A stretch of DNA of 64,000 nucleotides from CAZWCX01 sp964632945 (GTDB taxonomy: Bacteria; Planctomycetota; MHYJ01; WSZJ01; CAZWCX01): NCBI GenBank assembly GCA_964632945.1, contig CAZWCX010000004.1, positions 1-64,000 on the forward strand, read 5' to 3'. Every line of letters begins with the position of its first letter. The stretch's first letter is position 1. This document shows, piece after piece, positions 16,003 to 23,152 of the stretch. Position numbers and translations under genes: made by a program. The notes beneath the pieces were generated by a model. It was given only the letters and a program-made list of their open reading frames with translations, was not told the DNA's origin and ran no database searches.

Positions 16003-17019
16003 TCACTTCCTCCCGGCGCGGAACTCCTCGAGCGCCCGGACTACCTTGTCGTAGAGATCGCGGCTGAAGACCTTCTTCTGGATCATCTCCTCCACCACGC
16101 CGGCCGTCAGCTTCTGGAACTCGGCCTTGTCGGCGTCGGTGAATCTCGCGATCCGGATTCCCTCGTCCGCGAATCCCTTGAAGAGCTCGGCGTCGATCCC
16201 GCGCACGTCCTTGCGGGCCTGGTCGCGCAGCTCTTTCCGATAGCCGAGCATGATCTGCTTCAGGTCGTCGGGCAGCTTCTTCCAGAAATCGAGGCTGAAG
16301 ACCACCGCGGCCGGCTGGTACATGTGGTCGGAGTCGAGCCAGTGCTTCGTCTGGGTGAACCACTGCGCGCCGGCCGCGTAGATCGGGGTGCTGGAGTAGG
16401 CCTCGATCAGGCCCGTCTGCAGCGAATTGAGGACCTCGGTGACCGGCAACGTGGTCGCGGGCGCCGCGACCGCCTTGTAGAAGGAAATCTGGACGTCCGA
16501 TTCCTGGGCGAAGAATTTGACGCCCCTGCAGTCGGCGGCCTTCACGATCGGCTTCGTCTTGCATCCGAAGTCGAGCCAGCCATTCTCGGCCCAGATGTAG
16601 AGGAAGAGCCCCTCCTCCTCGAATCGCTTTGCCATGTGGTCGAGGAGGACGGTGTCGAGGATGTGGTCGGCCTCCTCGCTGCTGCGGAACAGAAACGGGA
16701 GTTCGAGGACCTGGAGCTCCGGCACGCGGGTGGAGATGCCGCCGGTCGAGAAACCGCCGCCGGTGAGTTCGCCGTATTGCATCTTCTCCAGCATGGCGCG
16801 TTCGTCGCCGAGCGAGCCGCCGAGGAAGAGTTTGACCTTGACGCGCTGTTTGGTGTCCTTCTGGACCCGCTTCTTGAACTCTTTGAGAATGTCCGACCAG
16901 GGTGTGTTGTCGGGCGCCAGCGTGCCGAAGCGCAGGTCGTACGTGCCGTCGTCAGCCACCGCCGGCGCCGCCGCTCCGAGCGCCAGCGCGAGGACGGCGA
17001 CCCATGCGAATCTCGACAT
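16003..17019 (-). CDS. dctP: TRAP transporter periplasmic substrate-binding protein
   Basis: The 338-residue protein has a signal peptide (MSRFAWVAVLALALGAAAPAVA) and a DctP-type solute-binding fold. The fold starts YDLRFGTLAPDNTPWSDILKEF and includes FFAQESDVQ and the PVTEVLNSLQTGLIEA segment near the binding-site Arg region. The ligand cannot be predicted; TatT-associated systems are thought to handle hydrophobic or other unusual ligands. The chosen ATG has GGGGAGAG upstream. It lies between tatT (97 nt) and dctQ (44 nt). Confidence 0.93.
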   Translation of the reverse strand: MSRFAWVAVLALALGAAAPAVADDGTYDLRFGTLAPDNTPWSDILKEFKKRVQKDTKQRVKVKLFLGGSLGDERAMLEKMQYGELTGGGFSTGGISTRVPELQVLELPFLFRSSEEADHILDTVLLDHMAKRFEEEGLFLYIWAENGWLDFGCKTKPIVKAADCRGVKFFAQESDVQISFYKAVAAPATTLPVTEVLNSLQTGLIEAYSSTPIYAAGAQWFTQTKHWLDSDHMYQPAAVVFSLDFWKKLPDDLKQIMLGYRKELRDQARKDVRGIDAELFKGFADEGIRIARFTDADKAEFQKLTAGVVEEMIQKKVFSRDLYDKVVRALEEFRAGRK

Positions 17020-17116
17020 CGTGCTCTCCCCTCGTGATTCCGGTCCCCCGGGTCCCCTGTCCCGCTCCGGCCGCGGGATCCGTCCCGCGCCGGCCCGCGC
17101 GCCCGTCGGCGGACGG

Positions 17117-18019
17117 TTAGAAGAATTCGTCCTTGTTCTCCACCAGTTCCTTCGCCTTGCGCTTCGCCTGGTCGTTGTCGATCTGCCATTCGGGTGCGGC
17201 CTTGTCCGACGCGTCGAGGACTTCCTTGAGCATCCGATCGAACAGGGATTCGTCGTCCGCGCCCTTGGCGTAGTACTGGGCGTAAAGCAGTTTGTTGGCG
17301 AGCATGTTGGGCGCAACCTTGAGCGCCTTCTCGAAGTGCTCCTTCGACTTGTTGAGATCCTTCCCCGACATGGCGGGGATCGCCTCGTAGTAGGCGCCGA
17401 AGAAGCGATGGGGACCGGCGCCGTGATAGTCGGGAATCAGGTCGAGGGTCTTTTCCATGACCTTGAAGACCTTGGGGATATCCATCGACTGGCGCACGAT
17501 TCCGCGCAACTCTCCCCACCGGCCCCAGTTCACGCCCAGCCAGTACAGGGCCTCGGCGTCGCCCTTGTCGGCCAGCTCCACGCATTCTCCCATGTGCTTG
17601 CGCTTGGCCAGCGGGGTGGCGGTCCGGTCGGCCAGGTAGTCCATCTTCTCGCGCACTTTCGGGTTGGTCAGGACGGCCAGGATGGCGTACTGCATCCCGT
17701 TGGCATGCGCTTCTTCCTTCATGTTCGGATCGTCGAGGAAGCGCTCGCCCAGGTAGAAGTGGGACTGGCTCAGGCGAACCAGGACCCCCTTGTCCCCGGG
17801 GGCCAGCTTGTAGGCCTGGATGAAGGCGTCGTTGGCCTCGCGAAGCTTGGCCTCCACGTGCCGCTGCTTCCAGGCTTCATCCCCCTTCTTGAGCCAGTCG
17901 GCCAGCTTCCCGGTCGCCTCCCCGGAGGTGCCCGGCAGCTTGGGCGCGGCGCCGCTGCATCCGACCAGCAGCGCGAGCGCGGCTCCCGCAACGAACGTCC
18001 CCAGACGGCGCGAGCGCAT
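17117..18019 (-). CDS. tatT: TRAP transporter-associated TPR lipoprotein (TatT/T component)
   Basis: The 300-residue protein has a lipoprotein signal with lipobox LVGC (Cys21). It is all-helical with TPR-like repeats, for example ANDAFIQAYKLAPGDKGVLVRL, EALYWLGVNWGRWGELRG and SKEHFEKALKVAPNMLANKL. This matches the TatT family described from the Treponema TPAT system, where TatT trimers associate with the DctP-like protein. It is the first gene after a strong promoter and probably acts as the outer-envelope partner of DctP. Confidence 0.9.
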   Translation of the reverse strand: MRSRRLGTFVAGAALALLVGCSGAAPKLPGTSGEATGKLADWLKKGDEAWKQRHVEAKLREANDAFIQAYKLAPGDKGVLVRLSQSHFYLGERFLDDPNMKEEAHANGMQYAILAVLTNPKVREKMDYLADRTATPLAKRKHMGECVELADKGDAEALYWLGVNWGRWGELRGIVRQSMDIPKVFKVMEKTLDLIPDYHGAGPHRFFGAYYEAIPAMSGKDLNKSKEHFEKALKVAPNMLANKLLYAQYYAKGADDESLFDRMLKEVLDASDKAAPEWQIDNDQAKRKAKELVENKDEFF

Positions 18020-18099
18020 GAATCACCTCCCGGTTGGGCCCTCCCCCGGCAGGGGGCGGCGGACTCTTCCTTCCTCGGGTCGACTTCGAGGCGGGGCGG

Positions 18100-18129
18100 A
18101 TTATAGGGAGGGTCCCACGACACCGTCAA
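18100..18129 (-). promoter_or_regulatory. Promoter of the TRAP operon
   Basis: On the minus strand TTGACG (18129-18124) and TATAAT (18105-18100) are separated by 18 nt, about 80 nt upstream of the tatT start. Confidence 0.8.
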
Positions 18130-18212
18130 GCAACCGGGACGCCGGACGTCCCGGACGCCGGACACCCGGTTGCGGGCGGCCTCCGTCCACGCGTCCAGAA
18201 CCCCTCAATCCA

Positions 18213-18241
18213 TTGACAGTTACGCGCGCGCCGCGATAGCG
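18213..18241 (+). promoter_or_regulatory. Possible promoter for the CUB-like secreted protein
   Basis: A perfect TTGACA (18213-18218) is followed after 17 nt by a weak -10 (ATAGCG, 18236-18241). It lies about 85 nt before the start codon. Confidence 0.4.
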
Positions 18242-18324
18242 TGGGGGGAGGCACGTGGATTGCGTTGGGGGGCAGGGGAGCCGGAGAGATCCCGGATCCC
18301 GTTCGCCGTTGAGGAGGCTCGACC

Positions 18325-19590
18325 ATGAAACGCACCTGTCCCCCGCTCTTGCCGGCGGTCCTGGGCGCGCTGGGGGGGATGCTCGCGACCTTGGGACTCG
18401 CGGCGGCACCGGCGGCCGCCGATCACGAGTGGGTCGAGTACGAGTACCGGACGGAATCGCCCCACCCCTACCCGGACGACAACGACCTCGAGGACGGGAA
18501 CCTGGAACCGCTGCGCATCCGCATCCCGGGGGCGCGGGCGTATCAGATCCGGTTCAGCGCCATCGACGTCGAACCCTACTACGATGCGGTGGAGTTGTAT
18601 GCCCTCGACCCGGGGGGCAGCCTGACGCTGGTCCAGACCATCACCGGCGCGTATCACGAGTTCCTGTCCAAGGCGATCGTCGGGGTGGAAGCCTGGGTCG
18701 TGATCCGCAGCGACTCCTCGAATGCCGGATTCGGCTGGCGGATCGACGGGGTGCGGGTGCAGATCGCGGAGAAAGGGAAGCCGCCTCGTCCGGGGCTTCC
18801 GAGCCGCCCCCATCCGGTGACGCCGGGGGAAGAGGTTGGACCCGGCGGCCGGCCGTTCGGGCCGGGGCACGCGCACGGCGGCGACCCGCGCGGTCCGGGC
18901 CATGCGCACGGCGGCGACCCGCATGGGCCGGAAGTTCATCCGGGCGGATACCTGCAGGCCCTTTCCGACGTCGAGTTCCTCTTCGGCGTCGAGGGAGAGC
19001 TGTACGAGATGCCGGACTGCCTGACGATGGCCGTCGGGGACGAGCATTGGGTGGTGATCCAGGGACGGGACCAATTCGGTCAACCGATGCCCGTCCTGGC
19101 CCGCATCCACTCCGAGGGATTCGCCGGGAACGCCACGCTGAAACCGGATCGCGAAGGGACCTACGTGCTGACCGCCGGTCACCATGCCGCGGATGCGGCC
19201 TCGATCCGCGTGGTGTTTCCGCAGAACCCGGCGTTCAATCGCACGCTCCAGGTACGCGTGCGCCCCCGCTTCGAATTCACGTATCGCGACAGCGGGCGAA
19301 AGATCAATCTCAACATCTACACGGGCGTGCATCGCCACGAGGTGGCGGGGGTGAACGTGTACCACAGCATCGATCCGTCGAACCTGACCGGCGGAGAGGA
19401 CGTGACGGCCCTGGTCAAGGCGCGAACCGGTCCGCACTCGACGCTCTTCCTCGAGGCGGATCACGCCTACCCGCTCCAGAAGGCGGTGAATTACTTCACG
19501 ATGGTGCTGCGCAAGACGGACGGGCGGGAGGTGCGGATGACGTATTCGATCGAGTACAAGAAGGCGAACCCGACGCCGGTGGGCCGGTAG
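18325..19590 (+). CDS. Secreted protein with CUB-like domain and His-rich linker
   Basis: The 421-residue product has a signal peptide (hydrophobic to about residue 34, AAADHEW at the junction). A CUB-like beta-sandwich (about 60-155) follows, with YQIRFSAIDVEPYYDAVELYA and WVVIRSDSSNAGFGWRIDGV. A Pro/Gly/His-rich linker (about 158-212) contains two tandem GPGHAHGGDP repeats that could bind metal. The C-terminal half (about 213-415) looks like one or two further beta domains and is not recognised. GAGGAGG upstream fixes the ATG. It is divergent from the TRAP operon. Confidence 0.7.
   Translation: MKRTCPPLLPAVLGALGGMLATLGLAAAPAAADHEWVEYEYRTESPHPYPDDNDLEDGNLEPLRIRIPGARAYQIRFSAIDVEPYYDAVELYALDPGGSLTLVQTITGAYHEFLSKAIVGVEAWVVIRSDSSNAGFGWRIDGVRVQIAEKGKPPRPGLPSRPHPVTPGEEVGPGGRPFGPGHAHGGDPRGPGHAHGGDPHGPEVHPGGYLQALSDVEFLFGVEGELYEMPDCLTMAVGDEHWVVIQGRDQFGQPMPVLARIHSEGFAGNATLKPDREGTYVLTAGHHAADAASIRVVFPQNPAFNRTLQVRVRPRFEFTYRDSGRKINLNIYTGVHRHEVAGVNVYHSIDPSNLTGGEDVTALVKARTGPHSTLFLEADHAYPLQKAVNYFTMVLRKTDGREVRMTYSIEYKKANPTPVGR
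18859..18924 (+). repeat. Two tandem 33-bp units encoding GPGHAHGGDP(R/H)
   Basis: In-frame direct repeats encode an 11-residue His/Gly-rich unit twice in the linker of the secreted protein. The copies differ at a few bases. Confidence 0.8.
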
Positions 19591-19766
19591 TCGTCCGCTC
19601 CCGGCACGCCCCGGCCGGGCTCGCCCGCGAGGCGGCGTGGACGCGCGCCCCGTCCGCGCCTCCGCGCGCGCCCGGCGACGCGGGGGATCGCGCGGCGCAT
19701 CGGTTTCCCGGGGGCGCCCCGGACCCCGTTCCCGGCGGCCCGACCCGCAGAACGCCTCCGATCGCG

Positions 19767-20951
19767 TCAGGCCGCCTCCGCCTGAATCCGCTCGATCGCG
19801 CGCACGGCGATCTCGACGCCGAGGGCGAGGGCGGCCTCGTCGAAGTCGAATCGTGCGCTGTGGTGACCGTGCACGAGCCCGCGCTTGCGATTCGCGGAGC
19901 CGAGGAAAAAAAAGCAACCAGGCACCTCGCGCAGGAAGTAGGACATATCCTCCCCGCCGAGCGTGCGGGTGTCGCGGCGAATGCTGCCCTGCCCCACCAC
20001 CCCTGCGGCCACATCGCGCACGATCCCCGCGACCCGGGGATCATTGATGGTGGGCGGATACCCGGGGTGGTACGTGAACTCGGCCCGCGCGCCGGCGGCC
20101 CGGGCGGTCCCGACCGCGATCGCGCGCACGCGGGCGGCGATCTTCCGCCGCAAGACGGGATCGAAGGCCCGCAGCGTTCCGACCAGGCGCACGGCGTCGG
20201 GAATCACGTTGTGCGCCTCGCCGCCGTGAATCTGGCACACCGATACCACCACCGAGTCCAGCGGACTCACGTTCCGGCTCGCCACCGTCTGGAGCGCGAG
20301 CACCGTCTGCGCCGCGGCGACCACCGGGTCCACGGTCTGGTGCGGCGCCGCCCCGTGCCCCCCCTTTCCCGCCACCGTCAATTCGAACCGGTCGGCGCAG
20401 GCGAGCATCGGCCCGTCCGGCGCGCCCACGCGTCCGAGCGGGAAGTCGTTCCACAGGTGGAGGCCGAGCGCGGCGTCCACGCGGGGATTCTCCAGCACGC
20501 CGGCGCGGATCATCGGCTCCGCCCCTCCGGGTCCCTCCTCCGCGGGCTGGAACACGAATTTCACCGTGCCGGCCATCGTTGCGCGGCGGGTCGACAGCAC
20601 GCGGGCGACCATCAGACCGATGGCCGTGTGGCCGTCATGCCCTCAGGCGTGCATGACGCCCTTGCGCCGGGACCGATAGGAAACGCGATTCTCCTCCTCG
20701 ATCGGCAGCGCATCCATGTCCGCCCGCCACATCACCACCGGCCCGGGGCGCCCGCCGCGCAAGAGCCCGACGACGCCGGTCTTCGCCAGTCCCGTGCGCA
20801 CCGGGATGCCGAGCGAGCGCAACCGACGGGCGACGAACGCCGAGGTCTCCCGCTCCTGGAAGCCGAGCTCGGGATGGGCGTGAAGCCACCGGCGGTCCCG
20901 GATCAACTGCGATTCGAGGGCGCGGATCTCGGGGCGGACGGAGAAGGCCAT
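19767..20951 (-). CDS. M20 family amidohydrolase with TGA at the metal-binding Cys (candidate selenoprotein)
   Basis: Two same-frame segments joined at one TGA (20645-20643) make a complete 394-residue M20D peptidase/amidohydrolase (hippurate or IAA-amino acid hydrolase type). The join reads GVMHA-[TGA]-GHDGHTA. In the family this is MHACGHDGH, whose Cys is a metal ligand. All else is intact: RRWLHAHPELGFQE, RADMDALPIEE, the PAEEG motif exactly 36 residues after the TGA as in plant ILL2 (C137/E173), GKGGHGAAPH in the lid domain, and the C-terminal HHSARFDFDE ligand region. A 7-bp hairpin with loop GGUCU begins 17 nt after the UGA. AAGGAG lies 8 nt before the ATG. Selenocysteine at residue 103 is the best functional reading; a TGC-to-TGA mutation or sequencing error is the alternative. 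Confidence 0.8.
20607..20625 (-). other. SECIS-like hairpin downstream of the M20 UGA
   Basis: The RNA GGCCAUC-GGUCU-GAUGGUC forms a 7-bp stem with one G-U pair. The loop starts with GGUC, the apical loop of E. coli fdhF. The stem begins 17 nt and the loop 24 nt after the UGA, within the accepted range for bacterial SECIS elements. An outer CAC/GUG pairing can extend it. Confidence 0.6.
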
Positions 20952-21041
20952 GATACGACTCCTTCGGGCGGAACGCGCGGAAGGGAGCGGGCGCCGGGAG
21001 CCGGCACGGCCGGGTCCGCGGGAAGGCACGCGGCCGGTCCG

Positions 21042-21620
21042 CTACGGGAACATTCGCAACTGGAACGCCTCTTCGCCCAGGATTCCGCGGTCCCGCAGGG
21101 CCTCCAGGATCCCCGGCAGGTGCTGCCGGCGATCGTGCGTGAGCCGCAGCACCCGGTCTTCGAGGCGGAACTCCTTCACCAACTGTTCGATCAGGGTCTG
21201 AATCTCGCGCTGGAACGAGCGGCTCACGGCGCGCGTCTTGTCGGCCACGATTTCCTCGTCGATGATCGGCACGAACAGGAGCAGGCGGTACGACTTCAGC
21301 CACTCGGCCAGAAACGGATGCAGGTATTCCTGCCGGCCGGTCGCGTGGACCATGTAGGCGTAGTTGTCCACCACGGCGCGATCGCAGACCACGATCGACG
21401 ACCGCAGCGACGCCTCCAATTCGTTCTTCCACTGGGTCGCGAGGATCCACATCTGGCCTTCGAGCGTGGTCGCCTCGTTGATCGGAAACGGCGAAGTCCG
21501 CGCGTTCTCGTACGCGACGTCGGCGTCATAGTTGAGCTTGCGCAGATGACTGGCGAGGGAGAAGGTGAGGATCGTCTTGCCCACCCCGTGGGTGCCGATG
21601 AAGGCGATCTTGGAGCTCAC
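21042..21620 (-). CDS. P-loop ATPase, AAA_28/NadR kinase-like
   Basis: The 192-residue protein begins MSSKIAFIGTHGVGKT, with a Walker A motif at residues 9-16, and has a CDRAVVDNYAY segment typical of deoxynucleoside/nicotinamide-riboside kinase-like NTPases (AAA_28). A substrate is not evident. It starts at a GTG whose GTGA overlaps the stop of the upstream HAD phosphatase gene, so the two are translationally coupled. A nucleotide or nucleoside kinase acting with the phosphatase is plausible, but inferred. Confidence 0.8.
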   Translation of the reverse strand: MSSKIAFIGTHGVGKTILTFSLASHLRKLNYDADVAYENARTSPFPINEATTLEGQMWILATQWKNELEASLRSSIVVCDRAVVDNYAYMVHATGRQEYLHPFLAEWLKSYRLLLFVPIIDEEIVADKTRAVSRSFQREIQTLIEQLVKEFRLEDRVLRLTHDRRQHLPGILEALRDRGILGEEAFQLRMFP

Positions 21621-22306
21621 GGATGCCTCCTCCCTTCCACCCGGGTCCCCGCCAGTCCCAGCGCCGCCGGCAGTTCACCGAGGCGGCGAAGGAGCAAGTC
21701 GGGACCGGCGGCCCGCAGGTCGGCTTCGGCGCCGATCCCGTACGTGACCAGGCAGGCGCGCACGCCGGCGCCGCGCGCCGCGTGCAAATCGTTGAGGGAG
21801 TCCCCGATGACGATCGCGCGGTCGGGGGTCATGGCCGTCCGCCGCAGCACCTCGCGCACGCCCGCCGGGTCGGGCTTCCGTTCCGGTCCGGAGTCGCCGC
21901 CGATCACCGGAGAGAAGAGGGCCGCCACTCCCAGGCCCTGGAGGATCCGCCGCGTCGGCGCCTCCGGCTTGTTCGTCAGCACCGCCAGCGTCCGTCCCGC
22001 GAGCGCGTCGAGCACGTCCGGGACGTCCGGATAGAAGCGCGTGTGGTCCAGGCAATGCTCGGCGTAGTACGGCCGAAACACGGCAAGGGCCGCTTCGACC
22101 ACGTTCGGATCCGTCGTCGCCATCCCGCGCTCGACCAACCGGCGCACCCCGTCGCCGACGTACCCCGAGACCTGCGCGACGTCCAGGGACGGCAGCCCGA
22201 AGTGCGCCCGCGCCCGGTTGAGCGCGTCGGTCAGGTCCTGCCGGGAGTCGATCAGGGTGCCGTCCAGGTCGAAGATCAACAGGTCCGGCGCGGGGCTGGA
22301 CGGCAT
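21617..22306 (-). CDS. HAD-superfamily phosphatase, phosphoglycolate phosphatase-like
   Basis: The 229-residue protein has HAD motif I FDLDGTLID (Asp13/Asp15), motif II (VLTNKPE), motif III Lys (ERKPDPAG) and motif IV GDSLNDLHAARGAG, with a helical cap typical of Gph. It dephosphorylates a small phosphate ester, possibly phosphoglycolate. It is expressed from a good promoter directly upstream and overlaps the following ATPase gene by 4 nt. Confidence 0.9.
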   Translation of the reverse strand: MPSSPAPDLLIFDLDGTLIDSRQDLTDALNRARAHFGLPSLDVAQVSGYVGDGVRRLVERGMATTDPNVVEAALAVFRPYYAEHCLDHTRFYPDVPDVLDALAGRTLAVLTNKPEAPTRRILQGLGVAALFSPVIGGDSGPERKPDPAGVREVLRRTAMTPDRAIVIGDSLNDLHAARGAGVRACLVTYGIGAEADLRAAGPDLLLRRLGELPAALGLAGTRVEGRRHP

Positions 22307-22334
22307 GCAGGGCTCCGTGAATCGGGTCGGGCAG

Positions 22335-22363
22335 ACTCTACCCAGGGGCCGGAAGGCTGTCAA
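22335..22363 (-). promoter_or_regulatory. Promoter for the HAD-ATPase pair
   Basis: On the minus strand TTGACA (22363-22358) and TAGAGT (22340-22335) are spaced by 17 nt, about 30 nt upstream of the HAD ATG. Confidence 0.7.
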
Positions 22364-22406
22364 GGCGCGACCATTCCGCTCCAGACACGAACGGGCCGGA
22401 ATCCCG

Positions 22407-22436
22407 TTGCGGCCGATCCGCCCCGGATCGTATACT
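22407..22436 (+). promoter_or_regulatory. Promoter for the Mrr-like membrane protein
   Basis: TTGCGG (22407-22412) and TATACT (22431-22436) are spaced by 18 nt, about 25 nt upstream of the ATG. Confidence 0.6.
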
Positions 22437-22461
22437 GGAAGCGTACCGGCAGGAGCATGAC

Positions 22462-23001
22462 ATGATCTTCCTGATTCCACTCGTCGCCTTCGGCATCGGC
22501 TTCGTCCTCATCGCGCTGATCAAGTCGAGCAGTCCCGCGGTTCAATACGAGCGCATGGGCCACGAGGAGAAACTGGATCCCGAAGAGCAGGCGATGTCCA
22601 TGGACGAGGAGGCCTTCCGGATCTTCATCATCGACTTCTTCCACGAGAAGGGGTTCGAGCCCACCAAGATCTACGAGGAATCCGAAGGTGTCTTCATCAT
22701 GGTGATGGAGAACCGGCAGCCGCTCTTCGGCGGGAAGAACCTCCTGCGCTGCGTCCGCTCGCTCGAGTGCGACATGGTCTCCTCCAAGGAAGTCTGGCGG
22801 TTCCGGGAAATGGTGAAAGGGGAACCGGGGGCGCGTGGAATCCTGATCTCGAGCCTGCCGTTCACGCTGGAAGCCCAGGAGGTCGCCCGCGACCTGGGGA
22901 TCGAGCTGGTCGGTCCGAACGCGCTGCGGCGACTGGTGAATACCGGCCGGGTCACGCCGGTCGCACTGGAAGACCGGATCGATCCGGCAACCCTGCCGTA
23001 G
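22462..23001 (+). CDS. Membrane-anchored restriction-endonuclease-like (Mrr fold) protein
   Basis: The 179-residue protein has one N-terminal membrane helix (residues 2-21). A cytosolic domain follows with the Mrr-like order: helix, VFIMVMENRQPL strand, GILISSLPFTLEAQEVARDLGIELVG. The latter resembles the core beta-alpha-beta of Mrr_cat domains, in which a central strand is followed by the helix-strand IELVG. The usual QxK catalytic motif is not clear, so a DNA-binding or structural role is as likely as nuclease activity. CAGGAG precedes the ATG. Confidence 0.65.
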   Translation: MIFLIPLVAFGIGFVLIALIKSSSPAVQYERMGHEEKLDPEEQAMSMDEEAFRIFIIDFFHEKGFEPTKIYEESEGVFIMVMENRQPLFGGKNLLRCVRSLECDMVSSKEVWRFREMVKGEPGARGILISSLPFTLEAQEVARDLGIELVGPNALRRLVNTGRVTPVALEDRIDPATLP

Positions 23002-23152
23002 ATCGGCCGGGACGAGGGGCGCGCAGGTCCACCCTCCCCGGCACCGGCGGAGAATTCCGGTGGCCGATGAACCCTCCGGGCTCGCGTTCGTTCAACCCCG
23101 CCGAGTCGTCCATCCCCCCATCGGTCCCGGCCCCTGTTCCGGAGGCCTCGCC

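Noticed and set aside
19767..20951. Reading the M20 gene as two separate genes
   Set aside because: The two parts are in the same frame and each alone lacks half of the metal site. The alignment runs through the TGA without loss or gain of residues.
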